Below are positions 9,942 to 20,240 of a stretch of 64,000 bases of DNA, piece by piece; position 1 is the first letter of the stretch; the number at the start of each line of letters is the position of its first letter. Origin of the DNA: Pseudoglutamicibacter cumminsii (GTDB taxonomy: Bacteria > Actinomycetota > Actinomycetes > Actinomycetales > Micrococcaceae); contig NZ_JAFBCO010000001.1 in NCBI RefSeq assembly GCF_016907775.1, forward strand, positions 1,116,001-1,180,000, given 5' to 3'. The translations under genes and the position numbers were made by a program. The notes beneath the pieces were generated by a model, which saw only the letters and a list, made by a program, of their open reading frames with translations, did no database searches and had not been told where the DNA came from.

Positions 9942-10198
9942 TACTGACCGTCCTCAACCACAGCCACGTTGACAACGTCTTCGATGACCGGGTTGGACAG
10001 CAGGGTCTCAGCGGCTTCGCGAGCTGCAGCCAAGGTATCTTCGGTCACTTCGCCGTCCACGGTCAGTTCAAAGCGCTTGCCCTGACGGACTCCGCTGAAC
10101 TGGGTGAAACCGAGGCGAGGGAATGCACCGAGAATTGCTTTACCCTGCGGGTCCAGAATCTCGGGCTTGGGCATGACGTCAACGACGATCCGGGCCAT
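9941..10198 (-). CDS. purS: Phosphoribosylformylglycinamidine synthase subunit PurS
   Basis: PurS is the small structural subunit that bridges PurQ and PurL. The 85-residue product starts [22 protein letters not shown] and contains the family segment [21 protein letters not shown] chose the ATG at 10196-10198 because AGGAG sits 8 bases upstream; a longer open frame reaching 10261 lacks both conservation and a ribosome binding site. This is the first gene of the purSQL operon. Confidence 0.95.
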   Translation of the reverse strand: MARIVVDVMPKPEILDPQGKAILGAFPRLGFTQFSGVRQGKRFELTVDGEVTEDTLAAAREAAETLLSNPVIEDVVNVAVVEDGQ

Positions 10199-10310
10199 GT
10201 TGTGGGATCTCCTGAGGTGGCAGTTTTTTGTCGCGAGCACACGAAAGTGGTGCTGGCGCACTTGCCTCTCTATCTTATCCGTTTACGTCCACGCGTGGGA
10301 TGTGATGCGT

Positions 10311-11714
<1,404 letters not shown>

Positions 11715-11771
11715 TTATTTCATAACGGCTGGCAATGTGAAGAGTCAGGTCGATGTGTCTAGGCGATGTAT

Positions 11772-12455
11772 CTAGGTGGCGGCTGGGACTTGTGGGTGGC
11801 GGATTCCGGGGTGAGTTTTAGGGATCGAGCCGAACAGCATCCAGCCGGACGCGATGAGGCTCACGGCGAAGAGTGGGTAGCTGAGCAGTACGTGCGCCAC
11901 GGAGAGCCCGATGACGTGGCCGGTGGCCCAGAAGTAGCCGAGCACGATGACGCGGACGCCGTATTGAGCTACCCAGAACCAGGATGCTCGGTTGTAGGCG
12001 CGCAGGATGACAGGGTCTTTGCGCCAGGTTGTTTTGGTTCCGAGGATCGCGCCGAGCACGATCCCGAGGAACGGCCACCGGACCATGATGGAGGCCATCC
12101 ATGCGAGCATCGAGGCGGCATTGGAGAGGAGCCGGAGCAGGAAGAAGTCCACGGCGTTGCCGGTGTAGACAGCGACGGCGGCTGACGCTACGACGGCGAG
12201 GAGCCCGAAGATCACTGAGGTCAGTTTGCGCCGCTGGTAGAGCGCGAGGCCCGCGATGATGAGCCCGGAGAGGGTTGCCGCGGCACCGCCGATGACGACG
12301 TTGTTGTTGCTGAGCATCCAAGCGATCACGAATACGACGGGCGGGATGGTCGCTTCGATCGCTGGTCGCGCGCCGCCGAGCAGCTCGAGGAGGGATTCGG
12401 ACTTAGCGTTAGCCTCCGGCGTAGCGTGCTCTCCGCGCTCATGTGGTGTGGCCAT
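11772..12455 (-). CDS. DUF3159 family membrane protein
   Basis: The ~227-residue product has six or so hydrophobic helices and the DUF3159 pattern: SLLELLGGARPAIEATIPPVVFV, RWPFLGIVLGAILG, WRKDPVILRAYNRASWFWV, and a final YPLFAVSLIASGWML. Function is unknown. The family is actinobacterial. I prefer the ATG at 12453-12455 because TAGACT, a good -10 hexamer, lies only seven bases upstream, giving a leaderless mRNA. The open frame extends to an earlier ATG at 12497 without any ribosome binding site. It is divergent from the oxidase at 12527. Confidence 0.82.
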   Translation of the reverse strand: MATPHERGEHATPEANAKSESLLELLGGARPAIEATIPPVVFVIAWMLSNNNVVIGGAAATLSGLIIAGLALYQRRKLTSVIFGLLAVVASAAVAVYTGNAVDFFLLRLLSNAASMLAWMASIMVRWPFLGIVLGAILGTKTTWRKDPVILRAYNRASWFWVAQYGVRVIVLGYFWATGHVIGLSVAHVLLSYPLFAVSLIASGWMLFGSIPKTHPGIRHPQVPAAT

Positions 12456-12526
12456 AGGCGCTAGTCTAGATTCCGACCATCGTGTGTTCTGGCTCATATC
12501 GCACGCGATGGGGAAGGTGAGGTTTC

Positions 12527-13984
12527 ATGGCCAAGGCAACTCCGGCATCGGACGCAACTGTTTCCACCGGTGCAGTTGTTTCCGCGGAAGCAATTGAAGC
12601 GCTCAACGTGGCGATGAGCGGCAGCATCGCGACGGATGAGGCGACGTTGCGTGCGTATTCGATTGACCGTTCGGGTGTTGAGCCGGATGGTGTTCCGGTT
12701 GCGGTGGTGTGGCCGGAGGATACGGAGCAGGTTCAGGCCGCGGTGCAGTGGGCGCGTGAGCATGGCGTGAGTGTGGTTCCGCGGGGCGCGGGCACGGGGC
12801 TTGCGGGGTCGGCGACGGCGGGCTCGGGTTCGCTTGTGGTGTGCCTTGAGCGGATGAATAAGGTTCTGGAGGTTTCGGCGGATGACCGCTTGGCGGTGGT
12901 TCAGCCGGGCATCTTGAACGATGAACTCAACGCTGTTCTGCATGAGGATGGCTTATGGTGGCCTCCGGATCCGGCGTCGAAGGCGATTTCCACGGTGGGT
13001 GGCAACATCGCGGCGAACGCTGGCGGGTTTTTGTGCGCTAAGTATGGCGTGACGCAGCAGTGGGTTTTGGGGCTCACGGTGGTTTTAGCGGATGGCCGTG
13101 TGGTGTCGATGGGGCGCCGCACCGTCAAGGGTGTTTCAGGTTATGACATCACGTCGATGCTGATCGGTTCCGAAGGCACGTTGGGGATCATCGTTGAGTG
13201 TGTTTTGAAGGTGCGTCCCTTGCAGTCGGCCGAGCGCGCGACTTTGGTTGCGGTGTGTGATTCCGCTGTCGATGCGGCGGCCGCTGCGAGCGCCGTGACG
13301 GCGGCGAACCTTCAGCCGGCGATGATGGAGCTTCTGGACGAGGTCACTTCGGCCGCTGTGGTGGGGCACTTGGTCGCTACAGATGAGACGTTTGTGGACC
13401 CGACTGAGGGCAAGCCGGCGTCGTTGCTTTTGGTTCAGACGGATGGCTTGGGTGCCGCCGCGGAGTTGGCTCAGGTGCACGATGCGGTGGCTGGTTTCGC
13501 CCGGCATGTTCGGGTTGCGCAGAGCGATGCCGAGACCGAAGCGCTGATCGGTATGCGGCGTGCTGTTTTCCCTGCGATTGAACGCATGGGCGGAAGCGTT
13601 TTGGTTGAGGACATCGCTGTTCCGCGGACGCGGATGGCGGAGGCGTTCACGCGGATGCGCGAGATCGAACGCAAGTATGGGGTCACGTTGCCGAGCGCGG
13701 CTCACGCAGGTGATGGCAACATGCATCCGGTGTTCGTGTTCGAGCCGGTCGCGGGCGAGACGGGGCTGGACGCGGTTCCGGCTCACGTGTGGGAAGCTGC
13801 CGATGAGGTTTTCACTGTTGCGCTGGAGATGGGCGGAACGCTCACCGGAGAACACGGTGTGGGCTTGCTGAAGAAGCGTTTCCTCCCGGAAGAGCTCGGC
13901 GAGGATCAGACGGAACTTCAACAACAGTTGCGGAAGGTTTTCGATCCGGAAGGGATCATGAACCCCGGCAAGGTCCTCGACTAG
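12527..13984 (+). CDS. FAD-linked oxidase, GlcD/D-lactate dehydrogenase type
   Basis: The 485-residue protein belongs to the VAO/PCMH flavoprotein family. It shows the FAD-binding segment PRGAGTGLAGSATAGSGSLVV, DPASKAISTVGGNIAANAGG, SGYDITSMLIGSEGTLGI, and the C-terminal cap motifs SAAHAGDGNMHP (catalytic His) and GTLTGEHGVGLLKK. Such enzymes oxidise 2-hydroxy acids such as glycolate or D-lactate and feed electrons to the respiratory chain. No GlcE or GlcF partner genes are adjacent, so it probably acts as a stand-alone dehydrogenase. AAGGTGAGG precedes the ATG. Confidence 0.92.
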   Translation: MAKATPASDATVSTGAVVSAEAIEALNVAMSGSIATDEATLRAYSIDRSGVEPDGVPVAVVWPEDTEQVQAAVQWAREHGVSVVPRGAGTGLAGSATAGSGSLVVCLERMNKVLEVSADDRLAVVQPGILNDELNAVLHEDGLWWPPDPASKAISTVGGNIAANAGGFLCAKYGVTQQWVLGLTVVLADGRVVSMGRRTVKGVSGYDITSMLIGSEGTLGIIVECVLKVRPLQSAERATLVAVCDSAVDAAAAASAVTAANLQPAMMELLDEVTSAAVVGHLVATDETFVDPTEGKPASLLLVQTDGLGAAAELAQVHDAVAGFARHVRVAQSDAETEALIGMRRAVFPAIERMGGSVLVEDIAVPRTRMAEAFTRMREIERKYGVTLPSAAHAGDGNMHPVFVFEPVAGETGLDAVPAHVWEAADEVFTVALEMGGTLTGEHGVGLLKKRFLPEELGEDQTELQQQLRKVFDPEGIMNPGKVLD

Positions 13985-14038
13985 CCCGCGGCCTGTGGTG
14001 CGGTGCGGAGTCTGCGGAGCGGCACTAGCCGCCGCCAG

Positions 14039-14959
14039 CTAGCCCGCGGCCGCGCGGAACGAGCCGGCGGCCGCGCGGATCTCGGCGACAGCATCGAGCC
14101 CCCGCTGGCGCAGCTTCTGCGAGCGTTCGGAGAACCCGCGTTGCCGCTCAACGTATTCGGCCTTGCCGTCCGGGGTTTCGATCCGGATGGGTTCGAAGCC
14201 CCAGTCGCTCAAATCATACGGGGAGGCCTGCATGTCCATGATGCGGGTGTCCCACGCGAGCTCGAAAGCGTCCATGATCAGCCCAGAATCCACGAGCGGC
14301 GCGAGCTTGTACAGCCACTTATAGACGTCCATTCCGGCATGCAAGCAGCCTGGTTGTTCAAGCGCAACCTGCTTCTCACGCGTAGGTGTGAACTGATTCA
14401 ACCCGCGAGCCTGCTGCGCATAAAACCGGAACGCGTCGAAATGCGTGCAACGGATCTGGTGGGTTTCAACCACCTCATCCGTGCCCGTGGAACCTAGCCG
14501 CAGAGGAACATGGTCGTGACGAACACCGTTCTCTTCGGACTTATACGCCATAGCCCACTCGTGCAGCCCAAAGCACGAAAAGCTACCCGGCTTCGCCGCA
14601 ACCGAACTGAAGATCGTGTCAGCGAAGTCCACCATCCGCTCCCGCGCCCCCACGAACTCCGCGGCATCCACCGTGACGCCCGGAGTCCCGCGGCCATCGG
14701 CATCCTCAACCACCGTATAAAAGCGCCATCCAGACCGCTCAGCAACCGCATCGTCCCCTAACAACACCACCCCGGGGCCGGCGTGCCAGCGCTCCAGCTG
14801 TGCCGGCGGGAACGAGTAATACGTGAACAAGAAGTCATAAATCGGGTGGGCTTCTTGCCGCGCTCGCCGTTGCCGGAACGGTTCCGTGTACGCGCGGGCG
14901 CGTTCGGTGTGGGCCCGTGCTTGGGCACGCCACTGGTCCGGTGAAAGCAAGATGGGCAT
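14039..14959 (-). CDS. Conserved actinobacterial protein (often labelled 3-methyladenine DNA glycosylase)
   Basis: The 306-residue product contains no catalytic motif that I can identify with confidence. Conserved-looking segments are HPIYDFLFTYYSFPPAQLERWH, FSCFGLHEWAMAYK, RHDHVPLRLG, HFDAFRFYAQQARGLNQF and EQPGCLHAGMDVYKWLYKLAP. Proteins of this type are commonly annotated as 3-methyladenine DNA glycosylase in actinobacteria, but I see no helix-hairpin-helix or AlkA/Tag signature, so that label should be treated as unproven. The C-terminus has a small duplication (AAAGSFRAAAG). It is convergent with the oxidase at 13984, only 54 bases away. Confidence 0.75.
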   Translation of the reverse strand: MPILLSPDQWRAQARAHTERARAYTEPFRQRRARQEAHPIYDFLFTYYSFPPAQLERWHAGPGVVLLGDDAVAERSGWRFYTVVEDADGRGTPGVTVDAAEFVGARERMVDFADTIFSSVAAKPGSFSCFGLHEWAMAYKSEENGVRHDHVPLRLGSTGTDEVVETHQIRCTHFDAFRFYAQQARGLNQFTPTREKQVALEQPGCLHAGMDVYKWLYKLAPLVDSGLIMDAFELAWDTRIMDMQASPYDLSDWGFEPIRIETPDGKAEYVERQRGFSERSQKLRQRGLDAVAEIRAAAGSFRAAAG

Positions 14960-15121
14960 ACATCCATTGTGGACGATGCGGGCGATGCGGCGGTACGGCG
15001 GATGCAGCCGATGCGTTGGCGCGGCCGATTGGGCCGCGCCTCACCGATCCTCAACCGAGGCTCAACCGATGACGTTCGCCGGGCCGATCCTGCGTAGACT
15101 CTTGAGTTGGTATCAGTTGTT

Positions 15122-15138
15122 GCAAACCGTTGGTTTGC
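15122..15138. promoter_or_regulatory. Inverted repeat in the aspA leader
   Basis: gcaaaccgttggtttgc is a perfect palindrome (7-bp arms, 3-base centre) lying between a likely -10 (TAGACT near 15095) and the aspA ribosome binding site. It could be a repressor operator, or a small hairpin in the mRNA. Confidence 0.4.
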
Positions 15139-15155
15139 GGTTCTCAGGAGCACCA

Positions 15156-16598
15156 TTGTCGTTTTTGCCTCCGACGGCTCCCGCTGAGTTGCGGGCCGCG
15201 CTTGAATCCACCGAAACACGTACTGAGAAGGATTCGCTCGGTACACGCGAAGTCCCGGCAGAGGTGCTGTGGGGTATTTCCACGCTCCGTGCCGTAGAAA
15301 ACTTCCCGATCACGGGCCGCACCGTTGGGCAGATCCGCGAGCTCGTGTGGGCGCTAGGCGCCGTGAAGCTTGCCGCTGCGCGTGCGAACCATGAGCTGGG
15401 CCGGCTTGATGACGCCCGTTGCCAGGCGATTGAGGCCGCGGCGCAAGAGGTCATGGACGGTAAGTGGGATTCACAGTTTGTGATCGACCGGGTCCAGGGT
15501 GGCGCCGGAACCTCAACCAACATGAACGCGAACGAGGTCATCGCGCACCGTGCGCAGCAGATCATCGGTGACGATTCGATCGAGATCAACCCGATCGACC
15601 ACGTCAACGCCGCCCAGTCCACCAACGACGTCTACCCGTCTGCGCTCAAGCTCGCTCTGCATTGGGCGATGCGCGGGCTCATTGACGAGGTCGCGCTGCT
15701 TGCCGATTCCTTCGGTAAGAAGGCGATGGAGTTCGCGGAGATCACCAAGATTGGCCGCACCCAGCTTCAGGATGCGGTGCCGATGACGTTGGGCCAGGAG
15801 TTCGGTGCGTTCGCTGACGCGATGCGTGAAGACGTCGTGATGCTGCGGAACTTCATCCCGCACCTGCTGGAACTCAACTTGGGCGCTACCGCGATCGGTA
15901 CCGGGATCACGGCGCCGGTCGGCTACCGGGAGCTCGTGCTCAAGCACCTCCAGCAGATCACCCAGAACAACGTGATCGGCGCCCGCAACCTTGTTGAGGC
16001 GACCTCGGACACGGGCGTTTTCGTGCTCGTTTCCGGCGGCCTCAAGCGCACCGCTATCAAGCTCTCCAAGATCTGCAACGACCTGCGTTTGCTCTCGTCC
16101 GGCCCGCAGGCTGGCCTCAACGAGATCAACCTGCCGCCGATGCAGGCCGGGTCTTCGATCATGCCGGGCAAGGTCAACCCTGTGATCCCGGAGGTCGTCA
16201 ACCAGGTCGCGTTCCGCGTTGTTGGCGCTGATACGACGGTTGCGATGGCGGTAGAGGGCGGCCAGATGCAGCTTAACGCTTTCGAGCCCGTGATGGCGGA
16301 TGTTCTGTTCGATGCGATCGAGTCCCTGCGCGCAGCATGCGCGACGTTGCGGTTGCGTTGCGTTGACGGGATCGAAGCGAACGAGGATGTGCTTTCGCGG
16401 CGGGTCGCCGAATCCGTGTCGGTTGTGACTGCGCTTTCGCCGCTGATTGGTTATGCACGCTCCGCCGACCTCATGAAGCAGGCGCTCGAAGAGAACGTAT
16501 CCATCATCGACCTCGCCGTCCAAGAAGGCGTGCTCGATGAAGCCACGATCCGCCGCGCGATTGCCGACGCGACCGGCCACACCCAAACCGTGGAATAG
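15156..16598 (+). CDS. aspA: Aspartate ammonia-lyase
   Basis: Aspartase deaminates L-aspartate to fumarate. The fumarase/aspartase motifs GGAGTSTNMNANEV, HVNAAQSTNDVYPSALKLAL, GRTQLQDAVPMTLGQEF and the signature GSSIMPGKVNPVIPEVVNQV point to aspartase rather than class II fumarase. I start at TTG 15156 because CAGGAG lies five to six bases upstream and this gives 480 residues, the usual length; the open frame continues upstream to 14886 but overlaps the divergent neighbour and has no conserved sequence there. An inverted repeat sits in the leader. Downstream is the repeat-flanked AlbA_2 gene. Confidence 0.92.
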   Translation: MSFLPPTAPAELRAALESTETRTEKDSLGTREVPAEVLWGISTLRAVENFPITGRTVGQIRELVWALGAVKLAAARANHELGRLDDARCQAIEAAAQEVMDGKWDSQFVIDRVQGGAGTSTNMNANEVIAHRAQQIIGDDSIEINPIDHVNAAQSTNDVYPSALKLALHWAMRGLIDEVALLADSFGKKAMEFAEITKIGRTQLQDAVPMTLGQEFGAFADAMREDVVMLRNFIPHLLELNLGATAIGTGITAPVGYRELVLKHLQQITQNNVIGARNLVEATSDTGVFVLVSGGLKRTAIKLSKICNDLRLLSSGPQAGLNEINLPPMQAGSSIMPGKVNPVIPEVVNQVAFRVVGADTTVAMAVEGGQMQLNAFEPVMADVLFDAIESLRAACATLRLRCVDGIEANEDVLSRRVAESVSVVTALSPLIGYARSADLMKQALEENVSIIDLAVQEGVLDEATIRRAIADATGHTQTVE

Positions 16599-16608
16599 AG
16601 GTAAAACA

Positions 16609-16674
16609 GCTTCCCACTTAACTTCCCACTCAACATAACACTGTGGGAAGTTAAGTGGGAAGTAAGTGGGAAGC
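16609..16674. repeat. Left iteron-hairpin repeat flanking the AlbA_2 gene
   Basis: A 20-bp arm (16610-16629) is perfectly complementary to 16643-16662 around the loop TCAACATAACACT, followed by one more GTGGGAAG unit. The whole is made of repeated CTTCCCAC/GTGGGAAG iterons separated by TTAA or TAA. It begins 10 bases after the aspA stop. A closely similar copy is at 18156-18225. Confidence 0.92.
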
Positions 16675-16701
16675 TTGGTCGCGACGGATTTTGCCTGAGT
16701 G

Positions 16702-18147
16702 CTATGTCTTGATCCGGTAGCGCTGTCGAGGGCTTCTCAGCGGTTCAGTGCGCTCGACGATACCTTCCGCGATGAGTTCGTTCACTGCATTTTGAACTGC
16801 TGTGCGGCTCAGTTTTGTGCTCTTGACGAGCTCGGCTGTGGAAGCAGAGGCTTGACCCTTTAACGCGGTGAGTACTTGGTCAAAGGCGCTTGCATAGCGT
16901 TCTTTATCTGCCACTCGCCGTCGATGGAAAACAATGGTGAAGCTGTCTAGCCGGTTGATGTACTCAGGCGGCGGCATGAGGGCGTCGGCGAGCGAACGTT
17001 GAATGACAGCGATGCCCGTGCCCCTGTTTTCAGCCACGACACCTGCCCCGCCACCATCGTCGTGAAACTTTACGTCCTCGAGGAACGAAGAGAGGCGTTG
17101 GTTTCGAGTTGAGCTGACCCCTGGCTTCCCTAGGTTCCCTACGGTAACGCCTCCATAAAGCCCTCCCGGACTCGTGATTTCCAAGCGATCAACGAACATG
17201 TTGATTTGTACCTGGCTACCTTGCGCGTGAGGTGAGTAATCGCGGTGCATGAGGGCATTCACGAGAGCTTCGCGTACCGCAATAGGAGGGTAGTCAGGCA
17301 AATCCGAACGGTACTTTTCGCCGATCAGAGCGGCAGTACGCATGTTGCTTTTGACGATTTGGATTCCTTCGTCAACGAGCTCAGGGATGGTGCCTGTAAG
17401 GGTTTTGCTGTCCAGGAGTCGAATCCCCTCGGTAACAGAGCCCTTCGTAGTTCCTGGGAAGCTCGCGAATGTCACCGTGAGACGCGGAAAAAACTCCTGC
17501 GGGTATTCGCCCATAACAAGAAGGGATGCCAGCGTTGGGTGTCCGTCCTTGAGAATTCGCAGGCGTTTCATTGCTGCTTCAGTGCCGTCGTTAAACGTTT
17601 TGGGGCGACGCTCGCGCTGGACGGTCATGTAGGCATTCACGGTGTCTGAATGCAGGTCATCAAGTTGTGCTTCTGTTACGGGCTGTTCGTCCCATTTGGG
17701 TTGGACTCGCTCCTCGATGAGACGATCGACCTCGTATTGCGTGAGTCGGACGTCACCGTCGCCAACCCGTATATAGCTACCGCCGTATTTTCCCTGGGCA
17801 GTGACGTAACAAGGTTTGGCCTCGGAAGTCATTTCATTGACTTCCGCTACAACAACTAAGGAGTCCTCAAAGGGAACTATGTTGATGAGTGGGCGTACAG
17901 GAGGAGTGGTTTGGGCGCATTGGGTCTCCAGCGCATCCTGAGCCTTCGTGGCATCGAAGCCTTTTACAGGTAGGAAGCCGTTTGACTCATCGAGTCCCAG
18001 AATGATGAGGCCGCCGTTGGCGTTCGCGAATGCGCTGAGGGTTTCGCGGATTGACTTGCCCGCATTGCTTTTGACCTCGGTTGGCTGGTTGTCTGTTCCT
18101 ATCAACCGCAGTGTGTGGACGATTGACTGTAAACGTTCGGTGTCCAT
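16702..18147 (-). CDS. AlbA_2 domain / ATPase-fold DNA-binding protein
   Basis: The 481-residue product begins with an AlbA_2 (AAA_4, Schlafen-type) domain seen in EVKSNAGKSIRETLSAFANANGG and IILGLDESNGF. It continues with a GHKL-like C-terminal ATPase segment (YPPIAVREALVNALMHRDY, RLEITSPGGLYGG, ENRGTGIAVI) and ends in a winged helix (STAELVKSTKLSRTAVQNAV). Such proteins are thought to be nucleic-acid-binding regulators, and relatives occur in mobile and defence contexts; the exact role is unknown. GC is lower than in the flanking genes. It lies between two copies of an iteron repeat, one reaching almost to its start codon, so binding to the repeat and autoregulation are plausible. The ATG at 18145-18147 lacks a good ribosome binding site. 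Confidence 0.82.
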   Translation of the reverse strand: MDTERLQSIVHTLRLIGTDNQPTEVKSNAGKSIRETLSAFANANGGLIILGLDESNGFLPVKGFDATKAQDALETQCAQTTPPVRPLINIVPFEDSLVVVAEVNEMTSEAKPCYVTAQGKYGGSYIRVGDGDVRLTQYEVDRLIEERVQPKWDEQPVTEAQLDDLHSDTVNAYMTVQRERRPKTFNDGTEAAMKRLRILKDGHPTLASLLVMGEYPQEFFPRLTVTFASFPGTTKGSVTEGIRLLDSKTLTGTIPELVDEGIQIVKSNMRTAALIGEKYRSDLPDYPPIAVREALVNALMHRDYSPHAQGSQVQINMFVDRLEITSPGGLYGGVTVGNLGKPGVSSTRNQRLSSFLEDVKFHDDGGGAGVVAENRGTGIAVIQRSLADALMPPPEYINRLDSFTIVFHRRRVADKERYASAFDQVLTALKGQASASTAELVKSTKLSRTAVQNAVNELIAEGIVERTEPLRSPRQRYRIKT

Positions 18148-18155
18148 GGAGTGCT

Positions 18156-18225
18156 CACTTACTTCCCACTTAACTTCCCACTCAACATAACACTGTGGGA
18201 AGTAAGTGGGAAGTTAAGTGGGAAG
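18156..18225. repeat. Right iteron-hairpin repeat, overlapping the AlbA_2 gene promoter
   Basis: The repeat shares a continuous core of about 42 bases with the left copy, in the same orientation; after the loop the order of the TAAG and TTAAG spacers is swapped. It starts eight bases upstream of the AlbA_2 start codon and includes TATGTT on the minus strand, a possible -10, so it very likely contains that gene's promoter and operator. Confidence 0.9.
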
Positions 18226-18272
18226 CTGTCAAGAGTGTGGGTGGGAGCCGAGCGCGCCTAGCGGCAGGGCGC

Positions 18273-19559
18273 TTAGCGTCCCGTGCCGCCGTAGACCGTG
18301 GCCTCCTGCTCGGTGTCCAGGCCGAATGCGGTGTGGATCGCCTCGACAGCCTTCGCGAGCTTGTCTTCGTGGGTCACGATCGAGATGCGGATCTCAGAAG
18401 TCGAGATCAGGTCAACGTTGATGCCTGCCTCATGCAGGGCGCGGAAGAACGTCGCAGAAACACCAGCGTTAGAGCGCATCGCAGCGCCAACCAGCGAGAC
18501 CTTACCGATCTTGTTGTCCTGCTCGATATCCTCAAAACCGATCTCGGCCTGAGCCTCGCGCAGCGCAGCAACCACGCGGTCAGCCTGAGCCTTAGGCACG
18601 GTGAACGTGATGTCAGTCTTACCGGAACCCGCCGTGGAAACGTTCTGAACAATCATGTCCACGTTCGTGTCCGCCTGAGCGATGACCTCGAAAATATGGG
18701 CGGCCTTACCCGGGATATCCGGGACGCCAATAACGGTGACCTTCCCCTCGGAGAGGTCGTGAGCTACGCCGGCAACGATCGGTTGTTCCAATGGTTCCCC
18801 CTCCGGGAGTTCAATCTTGTCTGAAGCGTCAGGGACAATCCACGTCCCCTCATTGTGGCTAAACGACGAACGCACATGAATCGGGATCCCGAAACGACGC
18901 GCATACTCGACGCAACGCAAATGCAGAATCTTCGAACCGTGCGCCGCAAGCTCCAACATCTCTTCGCTCGAGAGCGTATCGAGCTTACGTGCATGATGAA
19001 CCACGCGCGGATCAGCCGTGAAAACACCGTCCACATCCGTGTAAATCTCGCACACATCGGCATCCAAAGCCGCCGCGAGCGCAACCGCAGTCGTGTCAGA
19101 ACCGCCGCGGCCCATCGTCGTAATGTTCTTCGAATCCTTCGACATGCCCTGGAAGCCGGCCACAATCGCGACCGAACCGAGCTCAACCGCGCGGCGCACG
19201 CGCGCAGGGGAGACCTCGACGATGCGGGCGGAGCCATGCAACGCGTCAGTAATCATGCCCGCTTGTGAACCTGTGAACGAAACAGCCTTGCCGCCTGCGG
19301 CTTCAATTGCCATCGCGAGCAGAGCCATCGACATGCGTTCCCCGGCAGACAACAACATGTCCATCTCGCGAGCGGGAGCCTTGTCCGTAATTTCGGCCGC
19401 TAAATCCAACAGCTCATCAGTGGTGTCACCCATCGCAGAAACAACAACCACAACGTCGTTGCCGGCGTTGCGGGTTTCCAGCACACGGGCGGCGACTCGC
19501 TTAATGCCGGCGGCATCCGCAACGGAGGAGCCACCGTATTTCTGCACGATCAGAGCCAT
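18273..19559 (-). CDS. lysC: Aspartate kinase
   Basis: This 428-residue enzyme phosphorylates aspartate, the first step to lysine, threonine, methionine and diaminopimelate. It begins with the kinase signature [12 protein letters not shown], has [21 protein letters not shown] and [15 protein letters not shown], and ends with two ACT domains (around [20 protein letters not shown] and [20 protein letters not shown]), the usual site of lysine plus threonine feedback in actinobacteria. Asd does not follow downstream, unlike in Corynebacterium, because the AlbA_2 cassette and aspA occupy that position. An internal beta-subunit start is common in this family but not evident here. Confidence 0.96.
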   Translation of the reverse strand: MALIVQKYGGSSVADAAGIKRVAARVLETRNAGNDVVVVVSAMGDTTDELLDLAAEITDKAPAREMDMLLSAGERMSMALLAMAIEAAGGKAVSFTGSQAGMITDALHGSARIVEVSPARVRRAVELGSVAIVAGFQGMSKDSKNITTMGRGGSDTTAVALAAALDADVCEIYTDVDGVFTADPRVVHHARKLDTLSSEEMLELAAHGSKILHLRCVEYARRFGIPIHVRSSFSHNEGTWIVPDASDKIELPEGEPLEQPIVAGVAHDLSEGKVTVIGVPDIPGKAAHIFEVIAQADTNVDMIVQNVSTAGSGKTDITFTVPKAQADRVVAALREAQAEIGFEDIEQDNKIGKVSLVGAAMRSNAGVSATFFRALHEAGINVDLISTSEIRISIVTHEDKLAKAVEAIHTAFGLDTEQEATVYGGTGR

Positions 19560-19828
19560 GAGCGCCTTTCGCTAGGTCGATGGGGTGGCCGGCAGAAGCG
19601 GCAACGCCCCATGGGAAGTGTCTGTTTTAGCCTACGGTGCGGTTGTATGGCGAACACAATAAGTGACGCCCAATGCCACATAAGTTGTGTGACCTAGTCG
19701 GTATGGCGCGGTGGTTGGCAGTCTCTCTGGGCATCAGAGAGCATCCCTGGCCCTGTTGTTTACCTGATCTTTGATTATCATCTGTGGTGTGGAACACTTC
19801 AAAGGTGATTTCTTCCACTGGAATCAGG
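19560..19828. other. Intergenic region, no gene seen
   Basis: Between the divergent lysC and the small gene at 19895 there are 335 bases without a convincing coding frame. Apart from the promoter at 19829-19856, I see only a weak hairpin near 19730-19745 (CTCTCT...AGAGAG). Confidence 0.6.
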
Positions 19829-19856
19829 TTGACGGTGCCTTATGCGCGGCTATTCT
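19829..19856 (+). promoter_or_regulatory. Sigma-70 type promoter
   Basis: TTGACG (19829-19834) and TATTCT (19851-19856) with a 16-base spacer precede the small gene at 19895 and fit the vegetative consensus well. Confidence 0.6.
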
Positions 19857-19894
19857 GATTTCAATCGAAACAACAAGACAGGGGCGGGACCACG

Positions 19895-20191
19895 ATGAGC
19901 AACAAGGAAGAGCTTCCGCAGCCATTCGGCTTGGAAATCAAAGCTTGCCGGCTCGACGGGCGAAACGTTGCTGGGCAACTCACGTTCGACGCCCCCTCTG
20001 AGCGCGTATCCATCCAAGTCGCGAGCCTGCACCATCGCTCAGACCACGTCCTGGTGACAGACACCAACGGCCAAAGCTACATGCTGGACCGCGACCAAGT
20101 CGTGTACGCGACCCGTCTGCAAGCCGATCAGCACCTCTTCCACATCCTCGCCGCGCTCAACAGCATCCAAGACGAACTCGAACGCGACTGA
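19895..20191 (+). CDS. Small hypothetical protein (98 aa)
   Basis: I do not recognise this protein. It is hydrophilic, slightly acidic, with no signal or membrane segment, and reads as a compact beta-rich domain (RLDGRNVAGQLTFDAPSERVSIQVASLHHRSDHVLVTDTNG is broken by several alternating hydrophobic residues) followed by a C-terminal helix (HLFHILAALNSIQDELERD). A clear promoter and GGGGCGGG upstream of the ATG support it as a real gene. It ends 50 bases before the 3' end of recR on the other strand. An RNA- or ligand-binding role is possible but unsupported. Confidence 0.6.
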   Translation: MSNKEELPQPFGLEIKACRLDGRNVAGQLTFDAPSERVSIQVASLHHRSDHVLVTDTNGQSYMLDRDQVVYATRLQADQHLFHILAALNSIQDELERD

Positions 20192-20240
20192 GCTGATTAC
20201 ACGGTTGAGCTAGTTACGCGGCCGAGCCCATGCCGTTCGG

